A model generated the notes under the pieces. That model made no database searches and was not told the DNA's origin. It saw nothing but the letters and a program-made list of their open reading frames with translations. Positions 55,021-64,000 of a stretch of 64,000 nucleotides of DNA are shown here, one piece after another (position 1 is the first letter of the stretch; each line of letters begins with the position of its first letter). The DNA is taken from NCBI RefSeq assembly GCF_019279795.1, contig NC_056743.1:625875825-625939824 (forward strand). Reading direction: 5' to 3'. The position numbers were made by a program, and so were the translations under genes. This DNA comes from Protopterus annectens. Its lineage: Eukaryota; Chordata; Ceratodontiformes; Protopteridae.

Positions 55021-55819
55021 GGAAGCGAGTCAACATGGTAATATTCCTACTTTTGGCTACTCTGTTACAAAGGGTAATAAGTGGGGGAATAGACATAAGG
55101 AGCCAAATGGCATTTAAACTGTACAAAGGCTAACAGCAGAACCAGACAAGTCCTCTTAAAGGCACTTGAGAAAGACATGGAAAATCTTACTTGACAGTCC
55201 ATACAGAGACAAGTAATCTTTGAGGCAAAGTGATGTTGGCTAAACCTACAATGGCTAACCCAAGCAGGTTTTGTAAGGGAAAAGAGCTTTGGAAGCTTTT
55301 CTAGATATCCAGCCAGTGCTTTGGACTACTTAAGATGGACCAAAAAGGATACCTGAATCCAATAAACAGCTCTGGGAGTGGTATGTTAAGCAAGAGAATG
55401 AATAACATTCAATAAGCAGAAAATACAAATCAAAAATCATTTCTCAGAGACTTTTTGCAATGGAGTTTCAAATGTGCTTGGGTGTTGAATTATTTGGTTG
55501 ACATTAACAAGCTTACCTTTTAAATGTAAGTGGGTTAACTATAAAATGTGTTGCTATTGTTAGTGACAAAGGGGAGGCTGCAGCTTACATGGAGGTAAGA
55601 TAGGAGCAATAACATCTGAATGAGAGATAAGATGATGTTTTGTAATGCAAAGAGTCTGAGTAATAAAATAAAATGAGTCAGCTGCACAAGTTATTGCTAG
55701 AAGGTGACAGCATTGGTGGCAGACACAAAAATGGACTTTCCAAAATTTGTTAGTACTGTTAAATGAGGAGGAGAAACTCCAGAATCAAATATGAGTTTTA
55801 AGCTTGATGAATTAATACA
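55021..55819. other. Unassigned; possibly upstream part of a decayed LINE
   Basis: The sequence is AT-rich with no open frame of note. Because RT-like coding starts at 55820 in the plus direction, older LINE sequence may lie here but is unreadable. Confidence 0.4.
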
Positions 55820-56150
55820 GTTCCATTCCAAGATAAAAAAATGGTTGAAATTTTGAAAAGATGTGCAAACAAAAAATCTGGTGGGATTGACCCAAGCATT
55901 CCATAAGCATTATACACTGTACCAGTCATACCTCTGACCACTGTGTTTAATAAGTCATGAGAGGGTGACATAGCTCCAAAGGACTAGAAAAGGCTAGCAT
56001 AAATCACCTTGCAAAAGTACATGCAATAGAGAGATAATAAACTACAGAACTGGTAGTGTATCCTCAGTGCTCAAAAATATGTAGAGTCTCCTGTAAAGGT
56101 AAGAGTGGCTCAATATGTCATGGCCAATGATGCACAGTACCTAACCAGAA
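55820..56150 (+). pseudogene. Highly decayed LINE reverse transcriptase fragment
   Basis: Plus strand, one frame with stops: EILKRCANKKSGGIDPSIP, LTTVFNKS.EGDIAPKD.KR and VAQYVMANDAQYL. KSGGIDP matches the KSPGPDGI block, and VFNKSxExGxxPxDWK is the typical next block of CR1/L2-group reverse transcriptases. It differs from the window's CR1 copies at these positions, so it is another LINE family. Confidence 0.5.
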
Positions 56151-56734
56151 CTCTCAGCTGTCCCTGATTTGGGCACGTTTTCCTATATTCAGGCCTGATT
56201 TACCTCTGCACTTTAAGTACCTATTTTTGGAAGCATACTATTATTTGCAATACAGTTATTTAAGCCTACAGATTTTAAATGTCTCATTGATAATGTGGTT
56301 ATGTTTTCCATAATTTTTTTTCACTCCCTGTTTGTTAAACACGTGTTTCTGGGTAGTTTTCCACACTCCCAAAGGAAACAGGAAGAGTTATGTGCTATTT
56401 GCTTTTTAAATTTTATGCTAATGATATGACAAGATTTTTCTCTGGCTCTACAAACCTTTCAAGGACCTTTGTTTCTGTTTTCAGTGTCTGTAGGTTGACA
56501 AGTATGCCTAAGGCAGAAAAATTTACAGAAGGAAGAGCTTGACAAACAAATTCAGGAGACATATTTAATTAGACCACTGAAGTAATCAACAGTAGGGTTC
56601 TCCTGCATGGTGTTTGGCAGATATTCCAATGAAAAATGAATCCATATGCTAGTCAAGTTTGGGGTGGGCCCATTGGTGAAGTTGTAGATTAAAAATTGGC
56701 TGCAACAAACAATGTACATGGCACAGTATATACA
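56151..56734. other. Unassigned; start resembles the unnamed interspersed repeat
   Basis: ACTCTCAGCTGTCCCTGATT at 56150-56169 recalls the ATACCTCCCAACTGTCC end of the repeat described at 33191, but the match fades quickly. The rest has no features. Confidence 0.3.
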
Positions 56735-56935
56735 CAATCTGCATGGTGACTCAGTGGAATGATCTCGGCTTCACAGTTACAAGGTCTGAGGTTCAATCCA
56801 GACACTGTCTGTCTGGGGCTTGGCATGCCCTCCACATGCCTATGTGAGTTTTATTCAAGTATCTTGTTTTCCTCCCACTTTTAAGAAACATGCTGTTTAC
56901 TTTATATAGTTGTTGCATTTACCCATGCTTTTGTA
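56735..56935 (+). mobile_element. tRNA-derived SINE
   Basis: Head GCATGGTGACTCAGTGGAAT with CTTCACAGTTACAAGG and the B box GAGGTTCAATCCAGAC, then CATGCCCTCCACATGCC and TTTTCCTCCCACTTTTAAG. The layout matches the other tRNA-headed SINEs (GTGG...CAGTGG, then GGTTCRATYC, then a TGCATG-like body) but is more diverged. The 3' tail is not clear. Confidence 0.6.
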
Positions 56936-57730
56936 GTCCTGGTCACGACTGAGAAAATTATATAAAAAGGACCAGTTCACTTACCTGGAGAACAAATACA
57001 TTTTTTGAATTTAAACAGCCAATGTAATCTACAGTGAAAGTGGAAGAGTTATAAGAGAGGGGCAGGGCTCATTTTTGGGTCACACATTAGACTTCACAAA
57101 ACTGTACACAGATGAAGCCCTGGCTATGCCCCAGATGATGTAGGACTAAGTAGCAGCATAAGCATCGGAGGTGTTGTCACAAGTGGACAGGTGTAAGTGC
57201 TTAATGCCAGCTCACTCATTCGGGGGAGAACAGACTGGTCTGCTGGCATGATTACTCAGGACTAATTAGCAGTGTAGGAATTGGAAGAGTTGTCACAATT
57301 GGACAGGCGTGAGTGCCTAATGCCAGCTCACCCATTCTGGGGGGGAGGGTGCAGTGTGGTATGCTGGCATGACTAGCAGAGGCAAGAGAGACAGGATGCA
57401 AAAGATGACCAGATATCTGCATCCACCAAGCCGTGTGCAGCTGTAGGAGTCAGTGGGCATCATGCTACCACTAGGGACTACCACACAGGCTAGGAAGAAA
57501 TATTTCCATTGTGTGGACAAGTGCAAGGGGGAAAAGGAGCCACACTTCTTGGCTGCCTAGATGATTGCCTTACCCATCCACCTCTGAGCTCTCACCCCAG
57601 TATCCAGGATATTATAGGAAATGAATGGACATGGGATGGCTTGATGACCTGAAGGCACAACAGGCAAGCCTTCCACAATGTTTGCATCTGTAATATTACA
57701 AAGAAGCTGAAGTGAAATGTATCCCCTTCT
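56936..57730. other. Unassigned, with two tandem units of about 117 bp
   Basis: AGGACTAAGTAGCAGCATAA ... GCTGGCATGATTACTC (57142-57258) is repeated as AGGACTAATTAGCAGTGTAG ... GCTGGCATGACTAGC (57259-57376) with about 15-20% divergence and a G-run insertion. The opening words CAGTTCACTTACCTGGAGAA (56972) recall DIRS terminal sequences, but I cannot confirm that. No gene is supported. Confidence 0.45.
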
Positions 57731-59895
57731 AGATGCTTCTTAAGACAGAAGTGGCGAACTTCATGACACCCATGCAGATGGACAATACAGTCACGACTGC
57801 TGAATCCTACACAAATGCACTCTATAAGCACTTACACAAGTGCATGGATCATGCTATCCCGAACACAACCAAGGCACTATCCTCCAAAAAAAGGAAGCCA
57901 ATCTGGTGGTCCCCTGCCATAAACAAACTCTACAACAGAAGGAAGAAACTGTTGCAAAAGAGAGCAAAAGTCCCATGAGTGGAGGAGCTCCCTCGCCAGC
58001 CTTAGTAAGAAGCTAAGATCCCTTATAAGATCCTCCAAAGCTAGCTACGAAAACAAAATTGCCACTGATTCTAAGGGCAACCACAAAGCATTCTATAGCT
58101 ATGTCAGAAATCTCAATGGCAACACCCAGATCCGCTCTGAGTTACACCACAACAGCATGAAAATTACAGAACCAACTGATATTGCCAACATCCTGGTAGA
58201 TAGGTTCAGTGGTAACTTTACCCCCCTCTCACCCCCTAAAGGGCCCATATCTATACAGGAAGAATGCAGAGTCCCTGTAATCATAACTATGCAGGTAAAC
58301 ACTGCACTCTCTAAAGCCAAAAAAACAGCATCCATAGGACTGGACAACATCTCAGGCTGCGTTTTACATGAACTTCTGAATGTACTGGCTCCCCACCTAA
58401 GCACCATGTTCAATCATAGCCTCACATCAGACTTTGTGCTCACTGAATGGCGCACAGCAGCAGTTATCCCACTCCACAAAGGGGGAGCCACCACTGATCC
58501 CAGGAACTCTCGCCCTATTAGCCTGAAGAGCCTGGTCTGTAAGGCCATGGAATGTATCATCATGGAACTCATAAACAATGACAATGGTAACTTCAAAACT
58601 CTGGACCCCACCCAGTTCAGATTTGTGAAAGGCAGATCATGCCTCCTGAACCTGATCAACTTCACTGAGCCAGTCACCAAAGCTGTAGACGAGGGTAAGG
58701 TGGTTCACACAGCCTATCTTGACCTTGCCAAGGCTTTCGACACCATCCCCATTCTGGAATTATAGCTAAACTCACTAAACTAGGTATAAATCCCTATGTC
58801 ACAAGATGGGTTGCCAACTGGCTCACTGACAGAACCCACACTATAAAAGTTGCAGACTCCAAATCTGGCTTCAAACCAATGACAAGTGGAGTACCACAGG
58901 GTTCAGTCCTGGGACCTCTCCTGTTTATTTACTTCTCTGAAGTACAGGCTAACACAGAAGGCCTTTGGCTAATGAAGTTCGCAGATGACTGCAAACTAGG
59001 AGCCATAGTCAAGTCCCCAAATGATGTGGACATCCTGCAGAAGGGCCTCACTGAGACAGATGCCTGTTGTCAGAGCCATGGCCTCAAGCTCAATGCTAAA
59101 ACATGCATTGTCATCCCCTATGGTAAAAACTCTGTACCCATGAACTACTACATAGTCTATTTAATGCCGAATGTGTGATAAGAGACCTTGGGACCCAGGT
59201 GGACAGTAGTCTCTCCTTTGATAATCACATCGCCACAGTAGTCAGGAAATCCTTCTGCACGGCACACCTCATCACAAAAGGGTTCTCATCCAGGAAAAAA
59301 GAGGTCATTTTTCCCCGTTACTCGACACTCATTAGACCCATTATAGAGTACAACGCCCCTTTTGGAATGTACCTCACAAGACATCTGCAGCAGCTGGAAA
59401 GGCCACAGGAGTACCTCACACAGAGGATTACTGGCCTCAAACAGATGCCCTACACTGACCGTCTCAAAAAACTCCAGCTTTACTCTGTAGCATATCATCT
59501 ACTCAGAGTCGATCTCTGCCTAACATACAAAGCTATGTCAAACCCAGAGCTGTTGGATATGCTGCACCTAAAGAAATCCCAATCCCTGTGAGCTACACTC
59601 TCTAGGGACCTAAACCTTGTCACCACAATAAACAGACATGCTGGAGGGATAGATTCCCGTCCCAGAGACTTCCCATACTCTGCAACAAGCTACCCATCTA
59701 TGTCAAGCAAAGTTCCTCATTAGCACTCTTCAAGAAAAATCTTGATGAGTGGATGGGAAATAGGAAATACACCCCGGGGATCTGCTTGACAGGGGCACAG
59801 GAAAATAACTTTCTTGGGTGGTGTCAGCCAGGGAACCTTGTTGTCTAGGCTTTCTTAGGCCCTTGGGCCAATAGCCTAGTACCTACCTATGAACT
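57731..59895 (+). pseudogene. CR1-family LINE copy C, best-preserved reverse transcriptase
   Basis: 5'-truncated copy starting after the endonuclease (ESYTNALYKHLHKCMDHAIP, 57805). Open pieces at 58157-58765, 58879-59178 and 59175-59591 join across two single-base frameshifts, near 58751 and near 59160. RT motifs are intact: WRTAAVIPLHKGGA, PTQFRFVKGRSCLL, AYLDLAKAFDTI (motif A), GVPQGSVLGPLLF (motif B) and FADDCKLGA (motif C). The tail has GGCCAATAGCCTAGTACC then TACCTATGAAC. All catalytic aspartates survive, so this is probably the youngest CR1 here. An extra frameshift near 57975 separates the first piece. Confidence 0.9.
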
Positions 59896-60489
59896 TATAA
59901 CACACACAGATCTGTATGGTGTCACAAAGAAGGCTAATTGGGGTAATCTTACAGTCTGAAGATGACTGGTGCCTTGTTTTACTGATGGGTCCAGACATTC
60001 AATTCTAGACCCACAGAACCTTTAATAAAATCCACAATCATTTCCATTTCAGAGAACTGTCCCTGTTTGTGTTTTCTTTTCTCTTTCTGCTTATTCTCTG
60101 TTTTTCAGTTTCAAAAGCAAAGCATTTTCCTTGAAAGCTGGTAGTATAATGGTGAATGTTGTGGCACTGCTGAGATCATCCACTAACCCGTCACAACACT
60201 GAAACACTTAGTTAACAGATGGCAGACCAGTTAAAAAATGCTTAACAAAGTTTGTGGAGTATGGAAATACATAAGAGCTTAGCTTTGGTGCAAATAATTA
60301 CGTTATACTACATCGGGATACCAAAGGCCAATGAGAGACTACATAATACATAGTAAAATCCTGACAATGACTAAAATGGAAAGGCGCTCTAAGTATAATT
60401 ATATCATACAATTTAGTAGATTATTAATGTGAAAAGTTACAATAACAGCTCAAATGATTGCGGAATATGTAGAGAGAAGCATTACCAGT
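59896..60489. other. Unassigned spacer
   Basis: No coding or repeat recognised between CR1-C and the LINE fragment that follows. Some of 60120-60489 may be unreadable upstream sequence of that LINE. Confidence 0.5.
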
Positions 60490-60930
60490 AGAACCTGGGA
60501 AATTACACTTGTTCTATACAGACTTAGTTAGGTCACACCTCAAGAGCAGAAAGTTGTTCTGGATGCATAGCTTCAGCAAGAATTTTGGCAATACAAGACT
60601 ATGCAAAGGGAAAGAAAACTTCATACAGGGCCTTCTGTTATGAAGAAAGACTAAATTACCTTGATAAGTACCCCCTAGAAATAAGGCAGAATGAAAACAA
60701 ACTAAAAGCATTTAATTACCTTATAGGGAATTAACAAAATGTTTCCAAGTTTAAGAAGAAATACTTGGAAAAAGGAGGCAGAAGTGAACGGTAGTAACGG
60801 CATCACTGGGGAGACATTAGAAATGTTTTTACACAGAAAGGGTCACAGCTAAATAGAACAATGTTTTTGAAGAGGTTCTGAAAAATGGTAGAAGAACTCA
60901 GTGTCACATGATAAATGCCTTAAGCAGGAG
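60490..60930 (+). pseudogene. Decayed LINE C-terminal fragment
   Basis: Plus strand: LYRDLVRSHLKSRKLFWM (60515) matches the LVRPHLEYCVQxW block. FCYEERLNYLDKYPLEIRQN (60638) matches the SYEERLKxLxLxSLExRR block. HHWGDIRNVFTQKGSQLN (60800) matches the C-terminal RNxFFxRR stretch of a CR1/L3-type LINE. It differs from copies A-F and may be the same family as 55820-56150. Confidence 0.55.
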
Positions 60931-61546
60931 CATTTAATTTTGTTTGCACTCAGTTTGGTAGATCCCATGGTATTGAATCTGTTTTGTTGAGATCCAGTTC
61001 AACATACAAATATATTGTGTGGTAAAACTAGCTGTGCACTTCAAGACTTCTGTGCTGTGTTGCAATGCTGCATTTACTTAAAGGTTATGGAATTATGGAG
61101 TTAATGTATTTACGTTAGGGGTTGTGGAAGAGAAACTGCTCTATGATATTTACTTGTTTGTGTTTTAGCTTATTTATTTGTTGCAGGATGCACAGAAAAC
61201 AGTATCAGTTTTGTGATATTAGTGCTTAGTATTTCGTTATTTTTGGTAGTTACACTAAGGTACATTTGAAACAAATTTAGAGCAAAGGTAATCTATCTGA
61301 CTGTTAGATTGTGGTGTAAGATGTGTTGTGATTAAATACACTCGGATCAGACGTAATTCCACCTCCAGTCACGAGTCTACAGCAAACATTTCTAGTTGGA
61401 TGAAGGAAGATGCAAACAACTAGTTAACAAGGAAATTGTAACTTGACACCTGCATAGACAATGCTGCAAGACATGATATGCCAAGCTATCATCACCTACT
61501 AACAGTTTCTGTTTTTCTAATACAAATGTAATTACACTGGCAGTTC
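60931..61546. other. Unassigned spacer
   Basis: No features seen apart from generally AT-rich composition. Confidence 0.6.
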
Positions 61547-61850
61547 ATAGGCTCATAGGTAGGTACTAGGCTATCAGCCCAAGGGCCTAAGTAAGCCTAG
61601 CCAACAAATTTCCCTGGCTTACACCAACCCAAGAAAGATAATTTCATGTTCCCATGTCAAGCAGAGCCACAGACGTGATCCCCAGGGTGTATTTCCTATA
61701 TCCCATCCACTCATCAAGATTTTTCTTGAAGAGTGTTAATGAGGAACTTTGCTTGACATAGATGGGTAGCTTGTTCCAGAGTATGGGAAGTCTCTGGGAC
61801 AGGAATCTATCCCTCCAGCATGTCCTGTTTATTACCTTGGGCCTGGAAGG
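61547..61850 (-). mobile_element. CR1-family LINE copy E, 3' terminal 300 bp
   Basis: Minus strand: TAATAAACAGGACATGCTGG, GATTCCTGTCCCAGAGACTT and AGTTCCTCATTAACACTCTT match CR1-C 59620-59735. It ends with GGGCTGATAGCCTAGTACCT then ACCTATGAGCCTATGAAC at 61547. The two octamer-like ends (CCTATGAG, CCTATGAA) are the CR1 terminal microsatellite. Severe 5' truncation is typical of CR1. Confidence 0.85.
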
Positions 61851-62095
61851 GTATAGTCAGGTCCATGGTCCTTATTCACCATTAGTTTCAATGTTCCTAA
61901 GGGCTAGAATAATGATAAGGAAGAATTAAAGGAGGAGATAAAAATTGTGGGAAGGGAAACTGCAGTTTACAACAAACACGGACTTGAGTGTGCGACAGAT
62001 GAAAGACTGAACTTGTAGTCAAAGTACAGGTTGACGAACTCCAACTTATGACACAAAGGGATGAAGCCCAGTCTGCAACTCAACTGACACGTGTT

Positions 62096-64000
62096 TAATT
62101 TCTTGTAATAATTTTAAATAGAGTTGCTTGCTACTGAGATTTGTCTGCATACATCAACTGGACATAAGCTGATTTAAGTATATTTCCTGCATTTTATTGT
62201 GGTTTTATAATTTGGACTGATTCCTCAGATCTAGCTCTGTTGAAACTGTCTTGTGTGTATCTCTGAAGCTCTGCACTAGTTGCTAAACTGCTTTGAAATT
62301 CCTTTAAGTGTTAATTAGCTTGGGGGTTTCTGATAACATTAAAACCTGTGTTGGTTACATTTCTTGTAATAATTTTAAATAGAGTTGCTTGCTACTGAGA
62401 TTTGTCTGCATACATCAACTGGACATAAGCTGATTTAAGTATATTTCCTGCATTTTATTGTGGTTTTATAATTTGGACTGATTCCTCAGATCTAGCTCTG
62501 TTGAAACTGTCTTGTGTGTATCTCTGAAGCTCTGCACTAGTTGCTAAACTGCTTTGAAATTCCTTTAAGTGTTAATTAGCTTGGGGGGTTCTGATAACAT
62601 TAAAACCTATGTTGGTTACATTTCTTGTAATAATTTTAAATACAGTTGCTTGCTACTGAGATTTGTCTGCATACATCAACTGGACATAAGCTGATTTAAG
62701 TATATTTCCTGCATTTTATTGTGGTTTTATAATTTAGACTGATTCCTCAGATCTAGCTCTGTTGAAACTGTCTTGTGTGTATCTCTGAAGCTCTGCACTA
62801 GTTGCTAAACTGCTTTGAAATTCCTTTAAGTGTTAATTAGCTTGGGGGGTTCTGATAACATTAAAACCTATGTTGGTTACATTTCTTGTAATAATTTTAA
62901 ATACAGTTGCCTGCTACTGAGATTTGTCTGCATACATCAACTGGACATAAGCTGATTTAAGTATATTTCCTGCATTTTATTGTGGTTTTATAATTTGGAC
63001 TGATTCCTCAGATCTAGCTCTGTTGAAACTGTCTTGTGTGTATCTCTGAAGCTCTGCACTAGTTGCTAAACTGCTTTGAAATTCCTTTAAGTGTTAATTA
63101 GCTTGGGGGGTTTCTGATAACATTAAAACCTGTGTTGGTTACATTTCTTGTAATAATTTTAAATAGAGTTGCTTGCTACTGAGATTTGTCTGCATACATC
63201 AACTGGACATAAGCTGATTTAAGTATATTTCCTTATTTTATTGTGGTTTTATAATTTGGACTGATTCCTCAGATCTAGCTCTGTTGAAACTGTCTTGTGT
63301 GCATCTCTGAAGCTCTGCACTAGTTGCTAAACTGCTTTGAAATTCCTTTAAGTGTTAATTAGCTTGGGGGGTTTCTGATAACATTAAAACCTGTGTTGGT
63401 TACATTTCTTGTAATAATTTTAAATAGAGTTGCTTGCTACTGAGATTTGTCTGCATACATCAACTGGACATAAGCTGATTTAAGTATATTTCCTGCATTT
63501 TATTGTGGTTTTATAATTTGGACTGATTCCTCAGATCTAGCTCTGTTGAAACTGTCTTGTGTGTATCTCTGAAGCTCTGCACTAGTTGCTAAACTGCTTT
63601 GAAATTCCTTTAAGTGTTAATTAGCTTGGGGGTTTCTGATAACATTAAAACCTGTGTTGGTTACATTTCTTGTAATAATTTTAAATAGAGTTGCTTGCTA
63701 CTGAGATTTGTCTGCATACATCAACTGGACATAAGCTGATTTAAGTATATTTCCTGCATTTTATTGTGGTTTTATAATTTGGACTGATTCCTCAGATCTA
63801 GCTCTGTTGAAACTGTCTTGTGTGTATCTCTGAAGCTCTGCACTAGTTGCTAAACTGCTTTGAAATTCCTTTAAGTGTTAATTAGCTTGGGGGGTTTCTG
63901 ATAACATTAAAACCTGTGTTGGTTATATTTCTTGTAATTATTTTAAATAGAGTTGCTTGCTACTGAGATTTGTCTGCATACATCAACTGGACATAAGCTG
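62096..64000. repeat. 261-bp satellite array, 7 full units plus a partial
   Basis: The word TCTTGTAATAATTTTAAATA starts at 62101, 62362, 62623, 62884, 63146, 63407 and 63668, with a one-base variant at 63930, a spacing of 261-262 bp. Units differ at only a few positions (for example TAGAG/TACAG, GTGTT/ATGTT, a G-run of 5-6). There is no long open frame. The array enters abruptly at about 62096 and runs off the right edge, so its true length is unknown. Confidence 0.97.

Noticed and set aside
57142-57376. Pair of short LTRs
   Set aside because: The two 117-bp units are directly adjacent with no internal region, lack TG...CA ends and have no target duplication.

Overview
This 64 kb window looks like repeat-saturated intergenic or intronic DNA from a vertebrate with a very large genome. 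I found no host exon, rRNA, host tRNA, CRISPR array or bacterial-type operon. Nearly everything recognisable is a decayed transposable element. The mixture is several CR1 copies, two Tx1/L1-type LINEs, an R4/Dong-like LINE with a restriction-like endonuclease, RTE and L2-like LINEs, a Penelope-like element, a DIRS element, a Ty3/gypsy element, hAT-like and palindromic DNA elements, and fish-type tRNA-derived SINEs. It fits a lungfish or another non-teleost fish or amphibian with a giant LINE-rich genome. That taxonomic reading is inference from repeat content only.

Layout. 0.35-2.2 kb: Penelope-like element with an inverted 5' copy and two hammerhead-ribozyme motifs. 2.8-9.5 kb: a long, frameshifted L1/Tx1 element (+). 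9.5-15.7 kb: R4-like LINE (-), split by a second L1 insertion with a 17-bp target-site duplication and by a partly dimeric SINE. 15.7-17.8 kb: CR1-A (-). 18.6-19.3 kb: compound (GT)n array abutting the 3' end of an RTE fragment (-, to 20.6 kb). 20.7-26.8 kb: DIRS element (-) interrupted by a small inverted-repeat element and by CR1-B (+), which carries ORF1 esterase, endonuclease and reverse transcriptase. 30.5-35.5 kb: a hAT-like insertion bounded by an 8-bp duplication, filled with smaller repeats and SINEs. 36.1-36.8 kb: CR1-F. 37.7-38.8 kb: a SINE whose CR1-type tail has become a minisatellite of about 21 units. 39.1-40.6 kb: L2-like LINE (-). 44.3-45.0 kb: a chain of about ten hairpins. 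45.1-48.0 kb: gypsy-like pol remnant (+). 48.5-49.7 kb: interleaved inverted and direct repeats. 50.2-51.7 kb: CR1-D. 51.8-52.65 kb: second copy of the sequence inside the hAT-like element. 52.65-54.2 kb: second R4-like copy (-). 55.8-56.2 and 60.5-60.9 kb: other decayed LINE pieces. 57.7-59.9 kb: CR1-C, with the best-preserved reverse transcriptase. 61.5-61.9 kb: CR1-E tail. 62.1 kb to the right edge: a young 261-bp satellite.

How the parts relate. The elements interact as parasites and hosts. SINE tails match the CR1 and L2-like LINE tails in the same window, which suggests those LINEs mobilise them. Nesting gives a relative history: R4 before the second L1, DIRS before CR1-B, gypsy before its palindromic MITE. 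The most unusual signals are the serial-hairpin element at 44.3-45.0 kb, the hammerhead motifs of the Penelope element, the tail-derived minisatellite at 37.8 kb and the duplicated N-terminal module in the R4-like element. Positions of element ends were judged by eye and can be off by tens of bases.
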